DNA of 64,000 nucleotides. Source: Aquatica leii (taxonomy: Eukaryota; Arthropoda; Insecta; Coleoptera; Lampyridae). The DNA lies in the NCBI GenBank assembly GCA_035610365.1, contig CM069436.1, positions 54,451,505 to 54,515,504 on the forward strand, read 5' to 3'. Position 1 is the first letter of the stretch; each line of letters starts with the position of its first letter. Shown in pieces: positions 44,271-55,897 of the stretch. A model generated the notes under the pieces. That model made no database searches. It was given only the letters and a program-made list of their open reading frames with translations, and was not told the DNA's origin. The position numbers and the translations under genes were made by a program.

Positions 44271-44816
44271 TAACAATACGTAAAACTAAAATCAAATGTT
44301 ACATGAATCAAGGCGTAAAGATTATACCTCAAATGACAAATCTTTTTTAAAAATACTGTTTACGTTTATGATTAGATTTGTTAGTTATATGTATGTTAAT
44401 ATACATATTTATGTACAGTAATTACAATTACTGAAATTATTATCATCCACCTATAATTATTACAAATAATTTTATCATTATTGTAGCTTTTTTTTAAACG
44501 CAACAATTATTTATTGTAACAAGAACCGTAAATACGTGGCTTTTCAACTTTATGTTTTAGTTACCGTTTAGGTTGGTTGTGAAATGACCTTTACCCAGTC
44601 GCCTTTATGATTTACAAGATAACACACACAAACCGTTTAAAACAAGAATAAAGAAAATTTTAAATATGCTTTGCAGAGCCGTCTTTTGGAAACATTAAAT
44701 CCAAAAGCTTTCCGAGATTCTCAATTGAAACGTCTTCGTCCTCTCGTCAAAATTGTACTAAAGAAATTACTTACTTACTTCAATAACAATAAAAATGAGT
44801 ATTTTATAATCCCTTA
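44271..44816. other. Spacer downstream of the cassette, with an acceptor-led open frame
   Basis: AT-rich. From an acceptor-like tatgctttgcag at 44665-44676 a plus-strand frame stays open for 55 codons to TGA at 44844 (SRLLETLNPKAFRDSQLKRL..). It runs over the 3' end of MUL1. It could be a terminal exon of an unknown gene or chance. Confidence 0.3.
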
Positions 44817-44822
44817 TTTATT
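44817..44822 (-). terminator. Poly(A) signal of MUL1
   Basis: AATAAA on the minus strand about 97 bp after the MUL1 stop codon. Confidence 0.6.
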
Positions 44823-44918
44823 TAAATACGAAAGTTTAGTATGATATTCACAGGAAGTAAAATTCAATAATTTTGTAACTAAAAATACACCATTTCTTAA
44901 TAAATACAACGCGTTGTA

Positions 44919-47900
44919 CTATGATAAGTATGCTGCAGTTCTTTTTTCTATAACTTCTCTACAAATTGGACATAATTCTAAAATTTCATCGGAACAATCC
45001 TCACATAAACAAACGTGACCGCATGGTAGCAGTATAACCTAAAATCAAAATAACCGTTAGTGCTTAACCGTATAATTCAGATAAATTATTATTTAGTAAT
45101 TAATGTACAATGACTTATATAGTCAAAATAAACTGCATACGTGTGACCATAGTTGCACACAAGTTCACACTAAAAAAATTGCTTGAACTCATTTACTGTG
45201 CGCTCAGTGTTAAAAAAAATAGAACTTGCTAGCAAGCAAAGGCGGTTATCTTAGAACATTCGCAAAACCGGCAAAGCACTGCAAAAATAACTGTTGAAAC
45301 AACCTGACAACGAAACGTGATTTTTTGTAACATACCGGTTTTATTTTCGAATAGACTATCCAAAATTATATTCTTGCCAAGGTTCTATTTAGCTATCAGC
45401 TTGTTTTTTCAAATTTTGAAATTGCAACAACGATATTAGAGAGGACTGAACAATCCGCAGCAATAATTTCACTGCTGCCAGCAGTTCCCTCCGGAAAAGA
45501 CAATAGCTTATTTATAGTTTTAATAGCACCTTGATAATATTAATTATTCCTTGGAAAGCGCTGTCAGCCGTGTTAACAGTTGGCCAATTAAAGTACAAAC
45601 TTCAGATAACACGAACATTAGCCCATCTTTTTGACATCAACAGCTATTACTTACTTGACGAGATACTACGTGACCTTGAAATTTTCGTAGACCTAACTTT
45701 AGACAAACTTTTAGTCTTTGGAACACTTTTTCTAGGGTCTTAAGATGTTTTTCAAGTGATTTAGCCACCACGATTACATACGTCTTTTCTCTTTTGGCAC
45801 CTTAGAAGGTGTTAACGCAAATGACAGTAACTTCTAACTAATTGATGAAATTGCAAGTACAAATGTATTAATGGTTGTTCAAATTTATTGTAATCACTTT
45901 CTGCTTATTCATATTGAAATTTAAAACCGTAGACAATAATTGCAAAACAAATGGTATTTTTATATAAACAGATTTTTAAAGCAAAGCGATTCTTTCCTTA
46001 TTAATTCCTTATCTGATGGTAATTTACTATTCAACTAATTACAAGAAGTTATTTAAATTTCTAATACGACAATGATTACTAACAATAATCAAACTTAAAA
46101 TTATGTAAAAATTTCTTAAAAGCGTATTAATATTATAAAATATTAAATTATGTTTTAAAACGTTCTTATATGCAGTTATAAGAGAAAATGTCTTAAGACC
46201 ATTCAGTAGTAGCCACTAGTGATGTGCGCAATTCGAATGAATTCATTCGAAATATTCGATTGTTGCCGAACGTCGATTGTTTCGAAATGATGCTACGATT
46301 CTCTCGATGAAAAAATAGTAACAATGAAAGAAAGTAAAGTAATTGTAGAAGTTCTCGGTCTTGACGATCGAATGAAAATAGTAGCGGCTGAAAAAAAGTA
46401 AAGTAATTGTAGAAGTTCTCGGTCTTGACGATCGAATAAAAATAGTAGCGTTTGAAAATAAGTAAAGTAATTGTAGAAATTCTCGGCCTTGACAATCGAA
46501 CTACCGTTGGTGGATGTTTGGATTTGTGGAATTTATTAATTTCTATAGAATTTTATATATTAGATATTGAATCTATTATTATTACGACCACCTATAAAAC
46601 AACCTATTCACAAAAAAAATTGTAGTTGTTTCAGAAAAGAAACTATTAAATCAATTCTTTGCTGTAATGTTTTCTGAGGACTTTTCGTTTGAAGCATATT
46701 TTGTAAATACATATATTATATCTACATTTATATTAATTAATAAAGTATTAAATTCTTATGTAATAAAAAAAAGAAAATCCTTCTCTTTAAAGGGCATTGT
46801 CCTTTTATTGAAGGAATTTTATAAATTACAAACAGAATTAAACTCGTGTTTGACCTATTTTGAACATCTGGATATTGTAAAATCCTGTTTATTTTACTTT
46901 TCATTAGTGATGATGATCCATAATCTAATGTCCAAAGTGCAACTAAAAGAAATGTGGGAATTCAGTTTAGTCGTCTAGCCACAAACGGTAACGCACAAAC
47001 AGTTGAAAGAAGGTACATCCGAATAAATCATTCGAATGATTCTTTCGATTGTTGTACAGTTACTATTACTATTCATTCGATTGTTAATATCGCTCGATTG
47101 TGCCCATCACTAGTAGCCACCGTATTTAATAAACTGCGGAATAGATTTGCGACCTTATACAAAATTTATTTTTACATATTGTTAAAAATTATAAATAGAA
47201 TACCTCAAGCTACATGAAGCCCATTGCGTCGTTATTAATTACCGATGAAGGTAGCAGCAGGGTTACTGGTATTCTGAATAAAAGCAGGCCTGGGTCGTCG
47301 TATTAATACGCCGATACAAAGCACAAGCTGGTATCGATATTTCGATACGTATTGAGTATATCGATACGTGCCGATACTTTGTTACATATCAATATTTCGA
47401 TACGGAGCAATACTCCGATATGTATCGATACAAATTGCGTATAAGCGATACACAAAATGCCGTATCGCACGCCACTGATTAAACGTAATCTTTAATACAC
47501 CGTACGGTATATAGTTTTTACTGTAGATACAGAACATTTTTTAGTTTATGCAAAACAATAATTGCAATGATGTCTAATTTACTAACGTCAAATCTCACAA
47601 ATAGTAAATTATAGCAACATATATTCGATGCAATGTTGTCAGATCAATATTTTAGGGAAAATATAGAATGGAGACGTAAAGGGTCTGTTTATTTAGATTT
47701 TCAAAAATATGTATTTGCAGTCAAAACTCGATTATCCGGAACTTAGTTATACATATACATAAAACAATAATTAAAACAAATTCGTGATGTAGCAGCATTA
47801 GAGAAAATACTGTTTACGTCAAATGACAATTACCAGATATATTAACCCAAATTAAATTATATATTTGATTTCATGATTAAGGCTGCAGTATTTTAGTAAT

Positions 47901-50900
47901 TTGAGAAATACGTGCCGTACGAAAATGTATCTCTAATCCCTTAATAAACATTAATTTTTGTTTATTTGAGAGCATTCAGTACCACGTGATTTTTACAAAC
48001 CTACATAAACAGACCCCTTATGTTTCCATTCTGTATAGTATAGACACAAACATAACTTCAACGGTTGTAGTGCCGGCGGAATTTGTAAAGGACCTGTGGG
48101 CGGAGCTTTTCTGCGTGACATTCTAAAGTCGGCCTATCAGAACGCTACTTATTCTATTATATTCGTAAGAATCGGTTCGTCGTGTCAATTTTGTCAACTA
48201 CGCATATCATGTGACAGGTTCATTACAAATTACGTGAACTATAATAACAATGTAGATAAAACATTCAAGTACCATTATCGTAGATAAGAGGATAATATAC
48301 TTTACCATTATAAAGAAAATATGTTGCTATAATTTACTCTTTGTGAGCTTCGACGTTACTAAATTAGTGCAATTATTTTTTTGCATAAATTAAAAAATGT
48401 TACATATTCTATATCTACAGTAAAAACTATATACAGTACGGTGTCTTAAATATTACTTTCAATCACAATACCAGTAACCCTACTATAATTCAATTATTAT
48501 TACATTATGTAGTATTTAAAATGGACTGCCAAACAGGTATTTAACACCTCCATCGGTAATTAATAACGAAGCAATTGTCATAACATTTAGGCAAAACCGA
48601 GGGCAAAACTTTAAAAATGTTTATGTTATAATTTTAAAACTGCATATTAATTAAATTCTTACTAATGCAATAAATGCTGTGGCAATAACTTATAACGTTA
48701 TAAACGAAAGTAATCATCCAGTCATAACAATCACAATATTCACAATTCCAAATTGTTTCAACGCGTTGTTGCCAGATCGTATTAGTTAAAATTACTTGCT
48801 TTATTGTAGGTGACAGAATTTTGTAGCACATTATTGAAATTTACTAAAAATTACTTTTACACAAAATTTCAATTTTTTTGTTTTCACTAAATGTGTTTGT
48901 TTTATTTCAAAGAGTGCAACCCATATAAAATATATGTATAAGCTTCATGTAAAAAATTATTTAAAATGATTTTTTGTTTTCAAATTTATGAGGCTTGCGG
49001 TATTGTGTTCACAATTTCTAAGAATATATAGACAAAAATTCAAAAAATTTGTATAAGATCGTAAATCTATTCCGCAGTTTATTAAATATGGCGACTACTA
49101 TTGAATGATCTTAATTCGTTTTTGTTGTTTTATATAATCCATATAACAACGTACCAATAAAAAAACCATATATACAAACATCGCTGTTCTTCATACATTT
49201 AATTATACGAATTTTGCGCCATATAACAACTGCATTCTGAGTAACGGTTCTATTCTTTTGAACAGTGAGTTGTTAAACAACATCTGTTAAACTATTTAAA
49301 TCACATGATTGACATTGACAGTGATCCCCTTGTACACATTATATATCATTTTGTATTATTTATGTAGTATGTACAACTTCCGTCACGAAACCTAGCGATT
49401 GCCGGCGCATCCCCAATTTAACCGATATCTATTCCAGTGCCGTAGGTATAATTTGTTGCCAAATAATTTGTAAGTTTAATCCTTGTTTATATACATTATA
49501 GTTAGACAATGAGATAGCTTTATATGGAAACAAATTTTTTATTCATGTTAGATGGCGATAGTGAAAACAAGGTAATAATTAAATGCAAACCGTTTTTGGT
49601 TATTAAAAGATTGCGAATGATGGCAGCACAAGTAAGCTACGTACACACGCTATTAGTTTCGACATACGTGCACAGCAATGTTTTAACAGTTAACTTGCTT
49701 TAATTCTGAAAACTCTGAGTTTGCAAAAATAATTCGTACACTTTAATTTCTGTTTATAAACAAAATATAGAATGAATAAAATCCTGCAAACGTTTCTATA
49801 AAATTATAATCGGTTGAGTGGTTTGTTCCATTTTCTTTTCAAGCCGGAAGCCAATGAAGATGTGCTAATTTAATTTTTTTTTAATTTTTACTACTCAGAA
49901 GCCACATAAAATATAAATATACAAGCTTATTAGCACTTTAGAGGTATCTTTAGCAATAAATACAGGGCGATGTTTCAAAGATTCGGACTTTAGAACCAAA
50001 TTAATGATTTAAATGTTGATATAAACTATTACAACGCTCGCCGCTTATCGGAATCACGGATAATGTTTTCAATTCGGTAATGTTATCACTTTACTAAAGT
50101 AACGATCCGGACGCTTGCTACTACATAGAAAAAACGCCGCTTATAGTAAATATAATTTCGCTTTATGTTATCAGTTCATTTATTTGTTTCTATACATGAT
50201 CAATAACTTATTTTGCATGCATTTTTGAGTTGAATTTTCACAATACGCTTGTTGGGAATGAAAAATTTTATCATTGTACTCGAAAAAATAGTTGTTTTGC
50301 ATGTTTATCTTATTTTTGCAGTGTTATTCATTTATTTAAAAAATTTGACTGATTTACAAAACGTTACATTATTTCAACATCTGTAAATACTTTATCTACG
50401 AGAATTAACTTTGAAAGCACGTGCCTTCTTAGAATAACAAATTAAATTAACTACGTCAAATTTCTGAGAAGAATTGTGTAATTCTTAGAACAGAGAATGA
50501 AGCATCATAACGTTGTTTTTGATTTCTTTGTGGATTCTGCTGCTTTTTTTAAACGTTTTATAAATTTTTTGCTTGTATTGACGCTTTGATTTCATCGTCT
50601 AAATTAACATGTTAATCACATACACGCTGTATGTATGTACTGCTTTCTAACAAATAAACATTTTTTTCTGAATTTCAAATATTGTTATTCGGTTATTGTT
50701 ATGTCAATAAACAGAATATTTTTGTTTATGGGCATAAAAGGACCATCGTTAGCTAAACATGCCTGTCCACTCAAATTCATAAACCTTTCATTTCGTTATT
50801 AATACATATATCTTTTATAATTTTTTATCAGCATGTGTACTCATTAACTAGTTAACTTTAATCTAATTTATATCAAACTTGAATAGAAATTTTGAAAAAT

Positions 50901-52668
50901 TTCGTAGTTTTTTTATTGTTTTGATCGCTCGAATACTATAAAAAAATATATACAAATTAGAAACTGTAGGTTCAATTATGAAATTGTGTTCTATTAGGGG
51001 AATGATTATGTTTCTCAGAATACCAGTTGTTTACGTAGACCGAATTTCATAACATAAGTGTTATCGTGCATAGATATAATTTTCTTTCAAGGTTATTTTA
51101 CATGTAATTAAAAGAACGTATGTCTTTTCCAAATCTCTGAAACTGTATCTTTATAGATTACTGTAAGAGAATATACTGATCTGTAACTTAGAAATCTGTA
51201 ATATTAATAAAAACAGCGCCAGAGATGTCAATTTAGCGTTTGCATCCAAAACTACTAGCGTTTTGCATCCAAATGAATGTTTCCAATTTTAGCGCAGTCA
51301 TTGTCTAACTATAATCTATATAAACAAGGGTTTAATTAAGAATATTGATACTAAATCAAATAAATACGGATTCTGCATAAACTTTTTATGAAAATATGTT
51401 CAAAAATACTTGATAACCTTACCGACCGTATGAATATGGAATCCGAACTCAAACGCGTCTTTTACGCATGAACTGCTCTCGACAGGTTTCGTGATTGTAA
51501 CTGTATGTATGATATTAGCCATTTATAAATGGTATTAGCAGAAACATATTAAACACAGTACTCTTAAATAGAGGAATTTAACCATTTGGAAACTTACTTC
51601 TCTAGGATTTGCTTTACAAACAACGCAAAGCTGAGAATCAGACATTTCATCTCCTCTAGCCTTCTGTCTTCTTTCCTTACGAGAAATTTCCAATTCTTTC
51701 CTCTTCCTTTCAATATCTGATTTTCTACTTTTATTGATTAAATATTTCCGTATCATTAAACTGCCAATAACAATACCTAAAGTTCCAAATATAATACAAA
51801 ATAATCTAGAAGATAAACGTTACTTATAAACAAATATTAATATCTAACAAACCTATAGCTTCTTTGATTATCATCCAATTTTTTGGCTAAAGATACAATT
51901 CCCATATTGGTTAAATAAAATGGAGAACCATCTCTCGGAGGTTGTAATCGAAGAGATTTTCCATTCTCGTTAGCTACTAATTCGCCAACTCCTGTAATAA
52001 TACTTCCTTTTCTTAACATTTCCTCAGTTGTTTGAACACCTCGCTGACGAAAACCAGTAAAAAAACCCCATATGTGATCGATGACTTTTGGTACAGTGGG
52101 TGTAAACACATTAGATATCACGTCTAAATCTGAAGAGAAAAAAATTATGTGAATTAAGATTAGAGAATTCGTAGAACATAATACCTTCTATTTACCTAAA
52201 ACATCTGCTGCTAACGGGTCGATTACTTCAACACTGTATTTTGATGATTCAAGCACAAAAGGCATAACATTTTGAACTTTCTGAATTACTTTTTCATGTT
52301 CGGACCAATACCCTGTTGCTCCACGTTGAACGATATGTTCTTTAATTGTGAGTAATTGAAGCACACCTGCTACTTTAGGATTATTGTTGCTAGTTATTGG
52401 ATTACCAATTGGCTGTACGGTGCCTCTAATTATTACATAAGGAAGTATTTTGTCAGGTTCCTTCGATACAAGTTTGTCTAGATTTTTATCAATTTCCAAA
52501 TACGGTGCAGCCTAATAATAAAAACTAAGTTTCAGTGCTGTAGTCATGAAGGTTATTACTTACTTGTATCTTAGTAATAGCATTTTTATTTCTTAAGTAT
52601 TTTATCACACACGCTCCAAGTAGAACAGAATCTACTGTTAGCGCAATTATTTCGCTTAAATAATCCAT
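44919..52668 (-). CDS. MUL1: Mitochondrial E3 ubiquitin protein ligase 1 (MUL1/MAPL), 5 exons
   Basis: Exons 52668-52564, 52511-52196, 52129-51853, 51805-51598 and 45038-44919 join in phase to 341 residues (human 352). MUL1 sits in the outer mitochondrial membrane and ubiquitinates or SUMOylates Drp1, mitofusin and other targets. The order fits: an N-terminal membrane segment (about residues 5-22); the intermembrane BAM/GIDE domain (VIIRGTVQPIG, TEEMLRKGSIITGVGELV, SLRLQPPRDGSPFYL); a second membrane segment (about 234-252, CIIFGTLGIVIGSLM); a basic coiled cytosolic linker; and a C-terminal RING (Cys293, Cys296, Cys308, His310, Cys314, Cys317, Cys325, Cys328). The RING is split, with its first pair on exon 4 and the rest on the 39-codon exon 5. 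The intron between them is 6559 bp and full of transposons, whereas the others are 46-66 bp. Confidence 0.95.
45640..45790 (-). pseudogene. Ty3/gypsy reverse-transcriptase fragment
   Basis: Minus-strand translation gives SLEKHLKTLEKVFQRLKVCL and then a GHVVSR-like stretch, as in the thumb-side region of Ty3/gypsy reverse transcriptases (HL..L..VF.RL....LKL..........LGH.VS). Only about 45 codons are readable and the central Cys/Phe part is deleted. It lies in the last MUL1 intron. Confidence 0.45.
45791..46139. other. MUL1 intron, nothing recognised
   Basis: AT-rich sequence without motif or repeat partner. Confidence 0.4.
46217..47112. mobile_element. 896-bp non-autonomous hAT element
   Basis: Ends tagtgatgtgc and gcccatcacta are inverted, flanked by the exact 8-bp duplication gtagccac (46209-46216 and 47113-47120). 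The paralogous empty site exists in the other arm of the inverted repeat (about 49085-49110). The subterminal regions carry multiple attcgaatgattc / cgattgtt motifs. A block of about 60 bp (aagtaaagtaattgtagaa..) is repeated three times near the left end. Confidence 0.85.
47285..47477. mobile_element. 193-bp hAT-like MITE with TATCGATA repeats
   Basis: Starts cagg and ends cgccactg, packed with gtatcgatac-type motifs in both orientations. The flanks aataaaag and attaaacg look like an 8-bp duplication with two changes, and the matching arm at about 48465 lacks the insert, so the boundaries are defined by comparison within the window. Confidence 0.65.
49111..50219. other. MUL1 intron, nothing recognised
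   Basis: AT-rich sequence. No exon or repeat partner was seen. Confidence 0.35.
50220..50935. repeat. Interspersed repeat, copy B
   Basis: 50220-50510 matches 420-780, 50607-50705 matches 1255-1340, and 50770-50935 matches 240-420. The last block stands after rather than before the others, so the order is permuted relative to copy A. It lacks the heat-shock cassette. In the MUL1 intron. Confidence 0.55.
50936..51597. other. MUL1 intron, nothing recognised
   Basis: AT-rich; no repeat partner or motif found between copy B and MUL1 exon 4. Confidence 0.35.
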
Positions 52669-52994
52669 GACATACATCGAAAAAATCACAAATGTTGATC
52701 CAAGAACTTTTTTACAATTTTAATTTTGACATTTTTTTCATATTAATACAATCTTACCAACCGACTAATGCAATCAAATGCAATATAGGTTAAGATTGGG
52801 TTAGGATATGTCGTAAGAATTCTCATTAATACGAGTCGTTCGGAAAAAAACCTTAATAACGCGAATTTTTTCTCAATGTTTGTATCTGAAAAATCTTAGC
52901 GTTGTGTGTTAATAAATACTATGTGATTTATTTCAAAGATTTATTTAACCAATATTTAACGAATAGGACTTAGGTCGTGAAAAGCAGATCACTA

Positions 52995-53009
52995 TGGCAA
53001 AAACGGAGG
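52995..53009 (+). CDS. Candidate 5-codon first exon, divergent from MUL1
   Basis: ATG in good context (cactATGG) reads MAKTE and meets a strong donor (GAG then GTAAGT) in phase 0. It lies 326 bp from the MUL1 start on the opposite strand, as expected of a bidirectional promoter. Two downstream acceptors accept phase 0: 57590 (Tigger-like frame) and 62455 (basic terminal exon). Which is used cannot be told from sequence. Confidence 0.4.
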
Positions 53010-53633
53010 TAAGTAATGCAGAATTGATTTGTTTTATTTACTACATGAATCCCAGTAAGCACAGTTTTGTAGATAACCGATTACAAATATGTTTTTTAAA
53101 AAGCCGCACTAAAGATAACTATAGAACCCGTAAATCTAAAAAATAGATCAAATTTAGTTATGAAAAGAAAACCGAATTTGATCATAGATATAAACATGAT
53201 ATAAACAAAATCGACGCAGTTTTATCGGATTATCTGCATAATCTTCCATTTTTAAATTTCGCTAAAATGGGGGAAGGGGGAAGTGTTATTTTGAGTGCCA
53301 AATTTAAATACTACCACTAAGATTTTAGGGAAATTATTCTACTTGAGGTTTTTCTTTTCAACTTCTTTATCATAGTGTCCCGTAAAAAGGTTTCCAAACT
53401 TATTTCGACCACAACCAACTTTTGAAGAGAAAATTTCCAACGAAGTAGCAGGGTTGGCACATTTAAACCACAGGGTTTAAAAAGGTCTTATTTCACTTGT
53501 TTTTTTTTTTTAACAAATTATACTTGTATTATACAGTGTGTCCCAACGATCTGGGGGTGGAAGATTACGCCTATACTGTTGATTTAAAAACATATATTAT
53601 AACAGATTCTTTTAGTCGACAATATTTTGGTAT
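53010..53633. other. Probable intron sequence, no gene recognised
   Basis: AT-rich. Near 53535 cagtgtgtcccaacgatctg resembles a mariner-type terminus without a partner. Confidence 0.35.
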
Positions 53634-53689
53634 ATACAGGGTGGCCCATTTTCGAGTACCACACCAAACTTGTGTTTTTTTAAACGGAA

Positions 53690-55897
53690 TGCCCTATATA
53701 TTTTTATATATTTGAATTCTCTGTTAAATACTGAGCAAAATGATATAAAGTACTATGGATCTACGACCAACGGTTCCTGAGTTATTGACATTGTTATGTA
53801 AAAAAATGAGTCAATTGAGTAGGCTCCTGTTCCGCCATCTTTAAATATATCGAAGTGAAATTTTGGTATTTGTATTTCTAATATGTCTAGTATTGACCTG
53901 TATACTCAAATTGCAGACTCTTTTCTCTACATATACAGGGTGGTCCATTTTGCGCAATGTAATTTTTCTCAATTTTTTTAAATGGCACACCCTATATTTT
54001 ATTACAGATTTAAATAGCATTTTTTACGAGCTTTCAATAGATACTCACTTTATACTACCTATTCCTAAGTGTTTTTGAATTATTTTGTCTTAAAGTTGAA
54101 AATTGCAAAATTTTGTTACTTTTCTTGAATTTTCTTCACATCATAGTAGCCCGATTTCCGCTTGTCTTTTTCTGTTCCTTAGCAACTTAACAAATGAAAG
54201 TCTCTTATAGTTCGTGAAATCATTGTTGATAGTAATCTGCATAGTTACTTTGTTAATAACTGGTTATCTACTTATTGTGCGATGAATTTCTCAAAAGAAG
54301 AGCTGATTAATATGACCTATGCTTTAGGAGAGGCTGAAAGGAACTGCTTGTTGGCGTCACGAATTTATGAACAAAAGTACCCTTTGGCTAGACATCCAAG
54401 ATCTAAAGCGTTTGAACATCTTCGAGAACGATTTGAAGACACAGGAAATGTCAAATACAAAAAAAGAGATGTAGAGCAACGTACAGTTACAAACGACGAA
54501 AACGAGTTGACAGTTTTATTAAGTGTAGAAGAAAATCCTCACGTAAGTGTTCGTCAGATCGCGGTGCAAGTAGATCTTAGCAAAACTTCAATACAAGAAT
54601 TATAAGCAAACATAAATTTCACCCATACCATTTGTGCTTGCATCAAAGCCTACGACCGCAAGATTTCGCAGATCGCGTCGCATTTTGCAATACTATTATA
54701 GAAAAAATTAACCAACAACCCAATTTTATTGACTTTGTGCTATTCAGCGACGAAGCAAGTTTTAATAACGTAGGAGTCGTTAATAAACATAATATGCACT
54801 ATTACTCCGTTGAAAATCCACACTGGGTACGACAGATACTACCAGAATCAGTGGACTGTGAATGTGTGGGGTGGTATTATCAATACGAATGTAATAGGAC
54901 CTTTCTTTTTCGATGGTTCCCTGACAGGCGAAAAATATCTGCAATTCCTTCACGAAGATTTACCACAGTTGCTTAAAAATGTAAATCTACATACTCGACA
55001 AACTCTGTATTACCAACATGATGGAGCCCCGCCGCACTACCATAATCGAGTACGTCGGTATTTAGAAAATTGGCGCGAAGATCGGTGGATAGGTCGCGGT
55101 GGTCCCATTGCTTGGCCAACGAGATCACCCGATCTCACTCCTCTAGACTTTTTTCTTTGGGGAACAGGAGGTGTATAAGGATTTGACTACTACACCGGCC
55201 AATATGAAAGTTCGAATTGGAGAGGCCTTTCGAAGAATTCGAAAAACTACCCTTCAAAATGTCAAAACAGCTTTCACTAGGCGGTTGGCATTGTGTATTG
55301 CTGAAAATGGAAACATTTTTGAACATTTAATATAAAATTTATAATTCATTGTGTCCTTTAATTCCATTTTAAAGATTATGGTTATACTGTTCCGTTCTAC
55401 GAGTAAATAATAGTTCCCCTTCTGTAGTTCATTGTTTCAGTGTTCTAATTTATTTTATAGGCCCTTATTGTGACAAATTCAAGAAAAGTAACAAAATTTT
55501 GCAATTTTCAACTTTAAGACAGAATAATTCAAAAACAGTTAGGAATAGGTAGTATAAAGTGAGTATCTATTGAAAGCTCGTAAAAAATGCTATTCAAATC
55601 TGTAATAAAATATACACAAGTTTGGTGTGGTACTCGAAAATGGACCACCCTGTATATGTAGAGAAAAGAGTCTGCAATTTGAGTATAGAGGTCAATACTA
55701 GACATATTAGAAATACAAATACCAAAATTTCACTTCGATATATTTAAAGATGGCGGAACAGGAGCCTACTCAATTGACTCATTTTTTTACATAACAATGT
55801 CAATAACTCAGGAACCGTTGGTCGTAGATCCATAGTACTTTATATCATTTTGCTCAGTATTTAACAGAGAATTCAAATATATAAAAATATATAGGGC
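53690..55897 (+). mobile_element. Mariner-like element with about 430-bp inverted arms, dead
   Basis: The outer arms 53690-54132 and 55475-55897 are inverted copies beginning tgccctatatatttt, with an internal mariner-type terminus (acagggtggtccatttt) in each. A further copy of that terminus (acagggtggcccatttt) stands outside the left arm at 53637. The transposase lies at 54282-55335: an N-terminal HTH region (EKYPLARHPRSKAFEHLRER-like), LSVEENPHVSVRQIA, the first catalytic region FSDEASF, the second QHDGAPPHY, the third WPTRSPDLTPLDFFLWG, and the terminus GNIFEHLI. At least three frameshifts (near 54600, 54835 and 55165) break it. Confidence 0.8.

Larger units (their letters stand above)
46140..49110. 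repeat. Large inverted repeat within the MUL1 intron
   Basis: The left arm (about 46180-46216, 47113-47284, 47478-47710) reads as the reverse complement of the right arm (about 49110-48300 and 48040-47985). Matches include ataaactgcggaatagattt, gttattaattaccgatg, agggttactggtatt, tatatagtttttactgtaga and ggtctgttta. The left arm is interrupted by two hAT insertions (46217-47112 and 47285-47477), and the right arm by about 250 bp near 48045-48295. Without the insertions the arms would be about 0.8 kb each with a centre of about 0.3 kb. This is probably a fold-back element; as part of MUL1 pre-mRNA it would form a long hairpin. Confidence 0.75.

Noticed and set aside
45531-45743. 70-codon plus-strand frame
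   Set aside because: Shadow of a minus-strand gypsy reverse-transcriptase fragment.
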